42,056 nt of DNA from Candidatus Aenigmatarchaeota archaeon (GTDB lineage: Archaea > Aenigmatarchaeota > Aenigmatarchaeia > CG10238-14 > SCSR01), in assembly GCA_018304615.1 (NCBI GenBank), contig JAGVVV010000014.1, positions 1-42,056 on the forward strand. Reading direction: 5' to 3'. Both the position numbers and the translations under genes were made by a program. Below the pieces are notes generated by a model. That model saw only the letters and a list, made by a program, of their open reading frames with translations, made no database searches and was not told the origin of the DNA. Below, one piece after another: positions 24,489-32,468 of this stretch (positions are counted from its first letter, which is position 1; the number at the start of each line of letters is the position of its first letter).

Positions 24489-25848
24489 ACATGGTTTCCT
24501 TCCCATCATTTCTGAAGCCAAAACTTTCCAAGAGTTCTCTTATTTGTTTTTCATCAGTAGGATTGAATGCCGGCGAATAAACGTATTTTGAAGACATCGC
24601 TGCTGCTTTTCCTGCTATTATCTCTAGAAGTTGGCCGATTGTCATTCTTGATGGAATTCCGTGCGGGTTGAAAATTATATCTGGCACTATCCCGCTTTCA
24701 GTGAACGGCATATCTTCCTGCGGAACCATAAGACCGATGATTCCTTTCTGCCCGTGCCTGCTTGCCATCTTATCCCCAATCTCAGGAACTTTCAAATCTC
24801 TGATTACAACTTTCACAAGTTTCGTCCCATCATTAGTCTCGCTCAAGAAAACTCTGTCAACAATCCCCTCGTCGCCATGCCTCAACCTGATTGAAGTTTC
24901 TCTGATATTCTCAATTCCAGTGATGAACTGATCCATGCTTCCCAAAAATCTCAGTGGTGAAACTCTTCCTACAAGAACATCATCTGATTGTACAATTGAT
25001 TCAGGGTTGATAATTCCATCTTCTGGAAGATGCTTGTATGCATCTTCGCCTGCATAGCCTCTAACACCAGCTTCAGGAATTCCTAGTATGTCTTCCTGTC
25101 CACCCATGTATCTCTTCTGTTCAGCTTCATAAGTCCTGAACATCACAGATCTCAAAAGCCCTCTTTCGATAGAACTCTTGTTCATTATTATCGCATCTTC
25201 TGTGTTGTAACCTTCATAAGATGCTAAAGCTATAACCACATTCATCCCGTTCGGATGCTTGTCAAAATCAATTATCGTGTGAGCATAAGTCTGGACAAGC
25301 GGTCTCTGCGGGTACAGCATGACATTTGTCTTCGTGTCAACTCTATTCAAGAAATTAGTCGTGAAGAGTCCGATGCTCTGCCCTACCATTTTCGCTCCGT
25401 AATTGACTCTGTCCCCTCTGTTGAATTCAGGATAAGGAATGAAAGATGCCGACAGGCCGAGTATTATCGACGGGTCTAATTCAAGATGTGTATGTTCCTT
25501 CGTTACCATCTCTGGTCTGAGAGCTATGTATGTGTTCTCCTCCTCTTCTGCGTCTAGATATTCTATGATTCCTGTTTTCATCAAGTCGTCCCAAGTGAGC
25601 TCTCCTTTCTTCAACTTGTCAACATGTTCTTGTTTCAGTCTCGGTTCCCCATTTTTTACAATTATCGCAGGTCTTCGTGTCCTTCCACTGTCGCTCAAAA
25701 CTTTTATCTCGTCAAGGTGTTTGTAGTAAACCACATTAACCTGACTCGAAATCAGATCATTCCTTCTCTTCTCTCTTATATCTTCTACAAGTTTCTCAGG
25801 CTCTTTCGTGTTACCTATGAACCTTCCATCTAAAAATATGTCTGTCAT
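24472..25848 (-). CDS. rpoB1: RNA polymerase subunit B', N-terminal fragment (gene interrupted)
   Basis: 458 residues of B'. Present are [59 protein letters not shown] (nucleotide-binding lysines), [17 protein letters not shown] and [10 protein letters not shown], after which TGA ends the frame. In intact B' subunits this point is followed by about GxxxExxIFxGxxYYQKL, which is missing here; the remainder of the protein resumes in another frame. The start overlaps B'' by 4 bp. Total coding length of both fragments is near that of a normal 600-residue B', minus about 15 residues. Confidence 0.85.
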   Translation of the reverse strand: MTDIFLDGRFIGNTKEPEKLVEDIREKRRNDLISSQVNVVYYKHLDEIKVLSDSGRTRRPAIIVKNGEPRLKQEHVDKLKKGELTWDDLMKTGIIEYLDAEEEENTYIALRPEMVTKEHTHLELDPSIILGLSASFIPYPEFNRGDRVNYGAKMVGQSIGLFTTNFLNRVDTKTNVMLYPQRPLVQTYAHTIIDFDKHPNGMNVVIALASYEGYNTEDAIIMNKSSIERGLLRSVMFRTYEAEQKRYMGGQEDILGIPEAGVRGYAGEDAYKHLPEDGIINPESIVQSDDVLVGRVSPLRFLGSMDQFITGIENIRETSIRLRHGDEGIVDRVFLSETNDGTKLVKVVIRDLKVPEIGDKMASRHGQKGIIGLMVPQEDMPFTESGIVPDIIFNPHGIPSRMTIGQLLEIIAGKAAAMSSKYVYSPAFNPTDEKQIRELLESFGFRNDGKETMYDAET

Positions 25849-27341
25849 TTCGAATCAGCCGCCTTTTCCAAATAATTTGTCAGACCCTTCTTTTCTTTTT
25901 CTGCGACGCCTTTCGTCACTTCAGCCATAATAGCCAAATATTTTCTCAGTCCGATTGTCGCTCCTTCTGGCGTCTCGCTTGTGCATAATTTTGCCCAGTG
26001 AGTTGGATGGAGCTCTCTTGCTTCGAAGTGTTCTTGAGTTGATGTCAATGGAGAAAGAACATTTCTCATATGAGAGACTGTCTTGATGTAGCTTCCTCTC
26101 TCAAGCCTCTGGCTGACTCCAGTCCTTCCGCCTACCCACGATCCTATTGCCAAGGCCGAAACCAACTGGTTTGTCAGCACATTGGACTCTACGATTGCCT
26201 GCAGTGGGGGGAGTCTACCTCTCTTCGTCAGCTTCTGGTAGTTGTATGTGATTCTTGTTATCAGTCCCCACTTTCCTAAAAGTATCGCTCTCAATAAAAT
26301 CTCCAGGAGGTCTCCAGCCTGTTTCAGTCTCTTATTCGAATAATGATCCAAATCATCAGGCTCGATCTTGTTCAAGTGGAGCTTCATGAGTTTTCCTACA
26401 GCCTTCGCCAAGAACAATGCTTTTTCCAATCTATTTTCTGGCGTCTGCCCCAGGTGCGGGAGTAAATATCTGTCAATCAACTTGATCGCTCTATCGATTC
26501 TGTACTCTTTCTGCGGAATCTTTATGTGAGTTCCGATTGCATCTAGTCCATCATGCTTGGTCTGCACTTCTGATTCGTAAAGGTTGATGTAAAATTCTTC
26601 CTGGACTTGTGGATCCAGTGAGATTGCATTTACCAAGTCCTTGTCTGCCTCAAGTCCGAGAGCCTTCAAAAGAATCACTACAGGCAGCTTGTTAACATTC
26701 GCAAAGCTTATCGTGACAGTCCCGTCATTCTTTCTCTCGATAAGATGCCTCTGAATATAACCGTCTTTCTCCGAATGAATTCTTGCAATGTCTGTCACAT
26801 TCCCAGAGCTAACTTTTGCAGTGATCACTCTGTTTGATGCAATCTCTTCAACTAAAACCAGAATCCTCTCAGTCCCGTTGATGATGAAATACCCTCCAGC
26901 GTCTTCAGGATCTTCTCCGTTTTCTATCAACTCCTGTTTGCTCATAGTCGAGAGCGGACAGATCTTCGACTTCACCATCACAGGCAAGTCTCCAAAATTA
27001 ACAACTATCGTGTCGCTTTCAATCTTGTTCAACACAGGAGTCATTTCGATGAACATAGGTGCCGAGTAGGTAAGATTTCTAATCCTTGCTTCCAAAGGAA
27101 GTATCGGTCTCACAGAACCGTCTGCTTCCTTCACTTGAGGCTCGCCGATCTTGAACTCTCCCAATTTAATCTTGAACTCTCCCAATTCTGGAACTTCAGG
27201 TTTGATTGTTCCAATCTCGCTCAAGACTTTTGGAATCCTTCTTGTGACAAAATCATTGTACGAGTCTATCTGGAATCTTACAAGTCCCTTCTCTTTGGTG
27301 AAGGTGTCTAGCAATGTCAAAAAATTTTCGTTCATTTTCAT
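25845..27341 (-). CDS. rpoB2: DNA-directed RNA polymerase subunit B''
   Basis: The N-terminal half of the second-largest subunit, 498 residues: protrusion and lobe (GGYFIINGTERILVLVEEIASN), fork region (RGSYIKTVSHMRNVLSPL) and the end HPTHWAKLCTSETPEGATIGLRK. The B''/B' split site lies downstream of the ETPEG motif, as in archaea that split rpoB. It overlaps rpoH by 4 bp and B' by 4 bp. Confidence 0.97.
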   Translation of the reverse strand: MKMNENFLTLLDTFTKEKGLVRFQIDSYNDFVTRRIPKVLSEIGTIKPEVPELGEFKIKLGEFKIGEPQVKEADGSVRPILPLEARIRNLTYSAPMFIEMTPVLNKIESDTIVVNFGDLPVMVKSKICPLSTMSKQELIENGEDPEDAGGYFIINGTERILVLVEEIASNRVITAKVSSGNVTDIARIHSEKDGYIQRHLIERKNDGTVTISFANVNKLPVVILLKALGLEADKDLVNAISLDPQVQEEFYINLYESEVQTKHDGLDAIGTHIKIPQKEYRIDRAIKLIDRYLLPHLGQTPENRLEKALFLAKAVGKLMKLHLNKIEPDDLDHYSNKRLKQAGDLLEILLRAILLGKWGLITRITYNYQKLTKRGRLPPLQAIVESNVLTNQLVSALAIGSWVGGRTGVSQRLERGSYIKTVSHMRNVLSPLTSTQEHFEARELHPTHWAKLCTSETPEGATIGLRKYLAIMAEVTKGVAEKEKKGLTNYLEKAADSK

Positions 27342-27577
27342 CCCTTTATGACAACTCTGAAATAATCTGCCTGTCCTGCAGTGAGACTCTTCCTCTCAAT
27401 CATGACCACATCACCTGGCTGCCCGTTAAGCAGTTTGATTACGGGATCTGATGCAAGTATTCTGGGCAACTGTTTTAATGTGATGTTGTATCTTTTCAAC
27501 AATTCTTCTTTCTCTTTCTCGTTCAGCAGAGTGTGCTTAGGAACAACTTCGTGTTTGCGTATATCAATCTCCTTCAT
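27338..27577 (-). CDS. rpoH: DNA-directed RNA polymerase subunit H
   Basis: A 79-residue archaeal RpoH (RPB5 C-terminal domain): HEVVPKHTLLNEKEKEELL, LPRILASDPVIKLLNGQPGDVVMI and DYFRVV. It is the first gene of the RNA polymerase operon. The start ATG is preceded by GGGTGTTGTC. A 20-codon reading frame ends at the edge of that ribosome-binding site, so initiation may be coupled to it. Confidence 0.97.
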   Translation of the reverse strand: MKEIDIRKHEVVPKHTLLNEKEKEELLKRYNITLKQLPRILASDPVIKLLNGQPGDVVMIERKSLTAGQADYFRVVIKG

Positions 27578-27586
27578 GACAACACC

Positions 27587-27649
27587 CTACTCGATAGTCC
27601 TAAGGCAGAAAAATACACGTTCATGTGTGTGTAGAAACGAACTAATCAA
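27587..27649 (-). CDS. Possible 20-aa leader peptide upstream of rpoH
   Basis: TTG at 27649 is preceded by GGTGTC and exactly three bases, the same geometry as other starts here. The frame runs 20 codons (MISSFLHTHERVFFCLRTIE) to TAG, just 9 bases before the rpoH ATG and touching its GGGTG. A TATA-like ACTATATATT at 27698-27689 would start the mRNA near 27668. There is no homology evidence, so it may be chance. Confidence 0.3.
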   Translation of the reverse strand: MISSFLHTHERVFFCLRTIE

Positions 27650-27686
27650 TTCGACACCCAGAGACCGGCCTTCGACTATATTGTAT

Positions 27687-27700
27687 TGGAATATATAGTC
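27687..27700 (-). promoter_or_regulatory. TATA box for the rpoH-led operon
   Basis: GACTATATATTCC lies 110-123 bp upstream of rpoH and about 26 bp before the predicted transcript start near 27668. The alternative TTTAAATG (27709-27702) would shift the start slightly upstream. Confidence 0.45.
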
Positions 27701-27737
27701 ATTTAAATCTTTTAAGTTTAACTGTTTGAGGAAAAAG

Positions 27738-27823
27738 CGCCTCGAACGGGATTTGAACCCGTGTCACAAGCGTGACAGGCTTATACCTACCAGTTTGTAT
27801 CCTAGCCGCTAGACGATCGAGGC
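27738..27823 (-). tRNA. tRNA-Asp(GTC) with 14-nt intron at 29/30
   Basis: Acceptor GCCTCGA/TCGAGGC, D arm with GG, T arm ACGGG/CCCGT with TTCAAAT, discriminator G, CCA not encoded. Anticodon loop CTGTCAC gives GTC. The gene is 14 bases too long; removing ACTGGTAGGTATAA (27794-27781) restores a perfect anticodon stem CAAGC/GCTTG. The precursor forms a BHB: outer helix TAGG/CCTG, 3-nt bulge AA|A, four-pair core ATAC/GTAT, bulge AA|G, and inner CT/AG with loop GGT. A TATA-like ATTAAATAG lies about 27 bp upstream. Confidence 0.93.
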
Positions 27824-27847
27824 TTGCTTTAGTTTTACTATAGATTA

Positions 27848-27856
27848 CTATTTAAT
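27848..27856 (-). promoter_or_regulatory. TATA box for tRNA-Asp
   Basis: CATTAAATAG on the minus strand lies about 27 bp upstream of the tRNA-Asp 5' end (27823). It falls in the gap between 5S rRNA and the tRNA, so the tRNA may have its own promoter. Confidence 0.4.
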
Positions 27857-27867
27857 GCTGTCGACTA

Positions 27868-27879
27868 AGAAGAAAAAGA
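27868..27879 (-). terminator. T-rich terminator after 5S rRNA
   Basis: Just past the 5S 3' end the minus strand reads ATCTTTTTCTTCTT, an oligo-T run of the type that ends archaeal RNA polymerase transcripts. No hairpin is required or seen. Confidence 0.4.
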
Positions 27880-27885
27880 TAATTG

Positions 27886-28000
27886 CGTGGCAGCGTCCTG
27901 GAGTTCCCGAACTTTCGTTCAGTACAAACCAGATCTCTGGAGGGCTTAACTTCCGTGTTCGAGACGGGAACGGGTGTTACCCCTCCGATTTGGCCGCCAT
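27886..28000 (-). rRNA. rrf: 5S ribosomal RNA
   Basis: The minus strand contains the universal 5S core: ACACCCGTTCCCGTCTCGAA and CACGGAAGTTAAGCCC, the latter with the conserved GGAAGTTAAGCCC block. Helix I pairs TGGCGGC (27999-27993) with GCTGCCA (27894-27888). Length is about 115 bases; ends are estimated to a few bases. It has its own TATA box and lies between tRNA-Tyr and tRNA-Asp. No 16S or 23S gene is in the window, so this 5S is not in a visible rRNA operon. Confidence 0.95.
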
Positions 28001-28022
28001 CAGTCTATTAATAGAATCTCGT

Positions 28023-28033
28023 ATCTTTTATAG
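28023..28033 (-). promoter_or_regulatory. TATA box for 5S rRNA
   Basis: CTATAAAAGAT on the minus strand lies about 27 bp upstream of the predicted 5S 5' end. It is the best TATA box in this RNA-gene cluster. Confidence 0.6.
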
Positions 28034-28052
28034 TTTTCTGTTTAAAGAAAAA

Positions 28053-28167
28053 TCCCCAGGGGGAGAGTTGAACTCCCAACCTTACGCTTACTATACGAGC
28101 AGGTCCTTCTAAAAAGTACGACTGTACTCTTCTACAGGCGTCTGCTCTGCCATTGAGCTACCCGGGG
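28053..28167 (-). tRNA. tRNA-Tyr(GTA) with 43-nt intron at 37/38
   Basis: Acceptor CCCCGGG/CCTGGGG (C1-G72 as in archaeal tRNA-Tyr), D stem GCTC/GAGC, T arm GGGAG/CTCCC, discriminator A. Exon 1 ends CTGTAG (anticodon GTA then G37) and exon 2 starts A38-GCGT. The 43-base intron (28131-28089) gives a BHB with core CTGT/ATAG (one G-T pair) and bulges AG|A and TA|A. It contains a small hairpin AGTAC-AGTC-GTACT. Pair 27-43 is G-A, a weak point. A TATA-like TTTTTATATG lies upstream near 28184-28193. Confidence 0.93.
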
Positions 28168-28206
28168 CATTACTAAAATAACATATAAAAAGAATATAAA
28201 AAGGTT

Positions 28207-29628
28207 TTATCTTATCATTACGCCCTTGGAGAGAACTACTTTTCTCTGCTGTTTCTTGTCAAGATATTTGATGTGAGCGTTGGGCAATTTCATCGCACCG
28301 ATTACTTCAGTAGAAGGTCTGGCTCTGTATGTGATTACTCTCTCTTCGAAAGGTTTGAGAAGGTCGAACTTCCAAATCAGTTCAGTCCCGTTCATCGCTC
28401 TTCTTATCATTGGCTTCACTGTGTCGAATTTTTCGACCACATTCATTATCGAAGGCAGAAAATCTCTGACTATCACATCTCTCATCTCATGCCTTGATCT
28501 GTTCCTGACATCAATTGAAATTATTATCTCTCTCTCACCTGCAATCGATTTCCCGACCCTGTAATTTTTATTGATTTGTGGGGAGAAAACGAAGTTGAAA
28601 GCCACTATGATTACCGCGGCAAGAGCCACGACCACGATAATTATGTTCTGAAGGTTGAACTGGTATTTTATCAGCCTCTCTTCTCCAGGTTGTAGGTTGG
28701 AAACTTGCCATGTGTACTCGACCTTGTCAGGAAGATCTTTTATTTCACTCGTGTTTGTTATGGTAGTTGAAAGACCTTTTGCAAAACCTGGAACAGTCTC
28801 GACAACAACAAAATCGGAAACCGGGACATTGTTTTCATTCTTCACAGTGAGAGTGACAGTTGAAAACAAAAGACCGAACCCAGTCGATTTAGATATTGTA
28901 GGTTTGTCATAAGTTGGAACTATCTCAATTACATTTTTTGAATTCGTGCTGATAGTCGTACCTATGTTATTTGACAGAGTTGAGATCACAGAATAATTGC
29001 CAGGCGGAGTATATTTCTCAGGAGTGAAAGTGAAATTTATTTGGGTCTGACTTTTTGGGCCGAGATAGTTTATCACTTGATCGAAAGTCTTCAGTGTTCT
29101 TGTGTCGCTTTTTATCTGAGTCTGCAATCTGTACTGTGAAAACGAATTGTCAGCTACATTACTGACTATAGTAGTTATCAAAGTCTGGTTGTCAGGCCTC
29201 ATTCTTGGATTTTCAACAATCACAGCAGAAATGCAAACCGGTCCCTCGACTCTTAATACGGTGGAATTAGTTGCATTGAAAACACTTGAGAGAGACTTGG
29301 CAGTCACTCGGAATTCTTGATTTTGCTTGTCAACGCATGCTGGAATGCTGAAAGACAATTCAATAACATCTGTAGATTTTGGAGGAAGTGTCAATACATA
29401 TTTGTCAAGAGCTGCACTCACCCCAAACCAATATTGGGGGAAAACAGTCAAGGAAAAAGTATCAGTCATATTCTCATTGTTCGTGATTGTAACATTCGTC
29501 TTCCTTATCTCACCGACATTCCCATGTATTTCTGAATTCCCAATCGCTATTTTCACTTCATCTATCGCTGCTACTAAGCTAGGAATCAAAATCAAGATAG
29601 CTAAGAATGCGAAGATTATTTTGGCCAC
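28207..29628 (-). CDS. Secreted/membrane beta-sandwich protein with a domain on each side of its TM helix
   Basis: 473 residues. Signal peptide at 1-21 (FAFLAILILIPSLVAA). Several beta-sandwich, Ig-like units follow: about 25-125 (with N-x-S/T glycosylation sites), 130-235 and 240-326. A transmembrane helix lies at about 328-348 (IIIVVVALAAVIIVAFNFVF), then a further domain at about 356-465. The domain before the TM and the one after share a pattern: (V)xN/R N/S...D-V-V/I-V-x-E/D-x-x-P ... W-x-x-x-x-L-x-P-x-E-E-R. The type resembles DUF11/CARDB-like repeats of archaeal cell-surface proteins. No function is known. Its promoter region adjoins the nitroreductase gene. Confidence 0.65.
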   Translation of the reverse strand: MAKIIFAFLAILILIPSLVAAIDEVKIAIGNSEIHGNVGEIRKTNVTITNNENMTDTFSLTVFPQYWFGVSAALDKYVLTLPPKSTDVIELSFSIPACVDKQNQEFRVTAKSLSSVFNATNSTVLRVEGPVCISAVIVENPRMRPDNQTLITTIVSNVADNSFSQYRLQTQIKSDTRTLKTFDQVINYLGPKSQTQINFTFTPEKYTPPGNYSVISTLSNNIGTTISTNSKNVIEIVPTYDKPTISKSTGFGLLFSTVTLTVKNENNVPVSDFVVVETVPGFAKGLSTTITNTSEIKDLPDKVEYTWQVSNLQPGEERLIKYQFNLQNIIIVVVALAAVIIVAFNFVFSPQINKNYRVGKSIAGEREIIISIDVRNRSRHEMRDVIVRDFLPSIMNVVEKFDTVKPMIRRAMNGTELIWKFDLLKPFEERVITYRARPSTEVIGAMKLPNAHIKYLDKKQQRKVVLSKGVMIR

Positions 29629-29676
29629 AGAGGTTCTCCTTAAAATTAGTTTGATTTGCAGAAACTTAAAATAATG

Positions 29677-30366
29677 TCACTTGCTGAGTTTCCTCAAGAA
29701 TTCTTCGAACGTTGGTATTTTTCTCTTCTTCCCCCTCTTCTTGATCTCTTCTGCATATTTTTCCACATACTTGTTAAGAGGTTCGAAGAGCTGGTAGTCG
29801 TATTTGGTTCCTGGTTGAAGTGAATATGAGATGTCATATTTCTTTCCGTACCTGTCGACATAAGTGAGATTCTCAAAATCTATTCTTTTGAACTTCTCTC
29901 CCTCTTCTACAGGATATCCTACAGTCAGGATGCCAATTGGCCTGACATTCTCTGGGAGATTTAAAATATCCTTGACCTTTTCTTCGTCAATCGCTGCCAC
30001 CCAGCTTGTTCCCAGTCCGAGTTCAGTGGCTGCGAGCATCATCACCATCGCTGCGCTTGAGATGCTTTCGATTGCATATAATCTTTCTCCCCTCTCGCCA
30101 AATTTCAATGCGGACTTTCTTATATCTGCACAAAGAACGATGTCCACTGGCGCATCCTTCACCCATTCTTGGTTGAGAGCTGCCTTCGCAAGTTTAGTTT
30201 TAATCTCTAAATCTCTACTCACTATGAAAATCCATTCTTGGGCATTCCCTGGCGTGTTTGCAAAGGTTGCAAGATGAAGCATCACGCCGATTATTCTGTC
30301 TTCGACATCCTTCTTTTCATATCTCCTCACAGCAAGCCTGTTCATGACAGCTTCGAAAACGTGCAT
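29677..30366 (-). CDS. Nitroreductase-family FMN oxidoreductase
   Basis: 229 residues. FMN-binding features: RLAVRRYEKKDV near the N-terminus (RRS/RRY motif), PGNAQEWIFIV (residues about 39-49), and GLGTSWVAAIDEEKVKDILNLP with VRPIGILTVGYP in the C-terminal half. Members reduce nitro compounds, quinones or flavins with NAD(P)H, and many have unknown natural substrates. A Lys/Arg-rich tail (KKRGKKRKIP) is unusual and could be a nucleic-acid or membrane contact. It is upstream of the surface-protein gene on the same strand, 48 bp away. Confidence 0.88.
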   Translation of the reverse strand: MHVFEAVMNRLAVRRYEKKDVEDRIIGVMLHLATFANTPGNAQEWIFIVSRDLEIKTKLAKAALNQEWVKDAPVDIVLCADIRKSALKFGERGERLYAIESISSAAMVMMLAATELGLGTSWVAAIDEEKVKDILNLPENVRPIGILTVGYPVEEGEKFKRIDFENLTYVDRYGKKYDISYSLQPGTKYDYQLFEPLNKYVEKYAEEIKKRGKKRKIPTFEEFLRKLSK

Positions 30367-30424
30367 ACTCTCTAATAGGAATTTAATTCTTATCGTTAAA
30401 GCCTTTTCGTCTTTTAATTCAGAA

Positions 30425-30589
30425 TCAGAGCTTTTTGTTCGAACCGCACTGGGGGCATACCCAATATTCTACCGAGGATTTAGAGTCGTCATATGTTGAG
30501 ACAAGGTTCTCTCTCAACATCAACACTTTCTCATGTGCATTTCCAATGCAATAATCGCAAAATGAATACGCCCAATTCAAACCTACCAT
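30425..30589 (-). CDS. Small zinc-ribbon protein (54 aa)
   Basis: CDYC at residues 11-14 and CPQCG at 45-49 form a single zinc ribbon with an acidic, helical spacer. The start ATG follows ACGGTGTCAT, and the TATA-like CATTTAAAAGG at 30632-30622 puts the mRNA start near 30600, next to that element. It is divergent from DNA ligase, with the two promoters overlapping. Function unknown; it may be a small regulator, but nothing further is visible. Confidence 0.55.
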   Translation of the reverse strand: MVGLNWAYSFCDYCIGNAHEKVLMLRENLVSTYDDSKSSVEYWVCPQCGSNKKL

Positions 30590-30629
30590 ATGACACCGTA
30601 TCTAAACATTTAAACTTCAATCCTTTTAA

Positions 30630-32345
30630 ATGTTGAATATGGACTACTCTTTGCTCACCGATTATTATGAGAAACTAGAAGCTGTCTCTTCCAAATTGAA
30701 AAAGACAGAAATACTTTCAGAATTATTCAAAAAAACTCCGACTGGGGAGTTGGGAGATGCAGTTCTTCTTCTTTCTGGCAGAGTATTCCCGTCATTTTCT
30801 CAGCTTGAACTCGGTGTTGCAAAGCAGATGATGATAAAAGCAATCTCGAAAGCCAGCGGATTCTCTCAGGACGAGGTAGAAGAGAAATTCAAGAAGACTG
30901 GGGATCTCGGTCTTGCAGCAGAACAATGCTTCGGTTCAAGAAAACAAACTACCCTTCTTAAAAAGAAACTGACGATAAGTTCAGTTTTTGAAAATTTGAA
31001 AAAGCTTCCATTCATTTCTGGCGAAGGATCTCAAGAGAAAAAGCTTCAACTTATTTCAGAACTTCTTGTTTCGTCCAAAGCAAAAGAGGCCAAATACATA
31101 GTCAGGACTGTTCTTGGCGAATTGAGAGTGGGTGTGGCAGAAGGCCTGATAAGAGATGCTATTGTTTCCGCGTTCTTGCTGGAGAAAGGCATGCCCAAAG
31201 AAAAGAAGAATGAAATCACCGATGTAGTCGATTATTCATGGAATCTTCTTTCTGATTATGGCCAAATCGCAGTTATTGCAAAAGAAAAAGGAATTGAAGG
31301 ATTGAAAAAAGTCAAGGTCCAACTAGGAAATCCGATTCAAGTGATGCTTGCAGAAAAAGCGGAATCAATCAAAGAAGTCATCGAGAAGTATGGAAAAATA
31401 GCAATCGAGACCAAGTATGACGGCATGAGAGCCCAGATACACAAAAAGAAAAATCAGATTTGGGTTTACACGAGGAGATTGGAAGACGTGACAAAACAGT
31501 TTCCAGATCTCGTCGAACTTTGCCAGAAATCTTTGAAGGCAGACGAATGCATCGTCGAAGGAGAAGTTTTAGCAATAGACAAGAAAACGAACACGCCGAT
31601 GCCATTTCAGATGTTGTCCCAGAGAGTGCAGAGGAAATATGACATCGATGAGATGTCCAAACAGATACCAATCCAGATGAATCTTTTTGACATACTTTAC
31701 CTGGACGGAAAAATGCTGTTTGATAAACCTCTTATTGAAAGAAGGAAAATTTTAGAAAAGCAAGTCAAAATAATTCCTAAAAAATTCCAGCTGGCCAAGA
31801 ATTTAGTCACTGATGATTTGAAGAAGGCTGAAAAATTCTACAAAGAAGCTCTCGCAGAAAGGCAGGAAGGAGCCATGATAAAAGTTTTGAATTCTCAATA
31901 TGTTTTTGGTAGACATGTTGACGGCTGGATAAAAATAAAACCCGTGATGGAGACTCTTGATTTGGTTGTAGTTGGTGCTACCTGGGGTGAAGGGACCAGA
32001 GCCAACTGGCTGACTTCATATCTGCTTGCCTGCAGAGATGCAAAGTCCGGAAAACTCTTAGAAGTTGGAATGATGTCCACAGGACTTTCTGAAGAAGAAT
32101 ACAAGATGATGACTTCGGCTTTGAAACCTTTGGTAAGAGAGGAGAAGGGGAGAACAGTCAAAGTCTCTCCTAAGATAGTGATCGAAGTGAAATACCAAGA
32201 AATTCAGAAATCTCCAACATACGAATCTGGATTTGCATTGAGATTCCCTGCTCTGGGAAAAATAAGATTCGACAAAGGCCTTGAAGACGTTGACACGATC
32301 GAGAGGGTAAAGAAACTTTACGAAAGTCAGGGTCGGGCAGGATAA
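30630..32345 (+). CDS. lig: ATP-dependent DNA ligase
   Basis: 571 residues. An N-terminal DNA-binding domain (about 1-225) leads to the adenylation domain with motif I ETKYDGMRAQIHKK (active-site Lys in KYDG), motif III VEGEVLAIDKK, motif IV EGAMIKVLNS and motif V WIKIKPV, then an OB-fold ending VDTIERVKKLYESQ. Length and order match archaeal replicative ligase. Two in-frame ATGs begin the gene (30630 and 30639). TTTAAAC about 20 bp upstream supports a leaderless start at 30630. Confidence 0.97.
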   Translation: MLNMDYSLLTDYYEKLEAVSSKLKKTEILSELFKKTPTGELGDAVLLLSGRVFPSFSQLELGVAKQMMIKAISKASGFSQDEVEEKFKKTGDLGLAAEQCFGSRKQTTLLKKKLTISSVFENLKKLPFISGEGSQEKKLQLISELLVSSKAKEAKYIVRTVLGELRVGVAEGLIRDAIVSAFLLEKGMPKEKKNEITDVVDYSWNLLSDYGQIAVIAKEKGIEGLKKVKVQLGNPIQVMLAEKAESIKEVIEKYGKIAIETKYDGMRAQIHKKKNQIWVYTRRLEDVTKQFPDLVELCQKSLKADECIVEGEVLAIDKKTNTPMPFQMLSQRVQRKYDIDEMSKQIPIQMNLFDILYLDGKMLFDKPLIERRKILEKQVKIIPKKFQLAKNLVTDDLKKAEKFYKEALAERQEGAMIKVLNSQYVFGRHVDGWIKIKPVMETLDLVVVGATWGEGTRANWLTSYLLACRDAKSGKLLEVGMMSTGLSEEEYKMMTSALKPLVREEKGRTVKVSPKIVIEVKYQEIQKSPTYESGFALRFPALGKIRFDKGLEDVDTIERVKKLYESQGRAG

Positions 32346-32468
32346 TTTTTCATTACTATTTAGATTCCTAATACGAAACTTGAACTACATTCTGTAAAAA
32401 CAGAAAAAAATTTTTTGTTCGAGAAGAGTGAAAAATGTTTTTATAATTTGTTTACACTACTGGCAAGA

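Noticed and set aside
27738-27823. tRNA-Thr(GGT) or a class II tRNA instead of tRNA-Asp
   Set aside because: A GGT reading leaves an A-C mismatch and a three-base variable loop. The CTGTCAC loop, G discriminator and BHB fold all support Asp.
27738-27823. tRNA-Asp intron placed at 27/28 or 28/29
   Set aside because: The sequence left is the same, but neither gives a paired BHB core; only 29/30 does.
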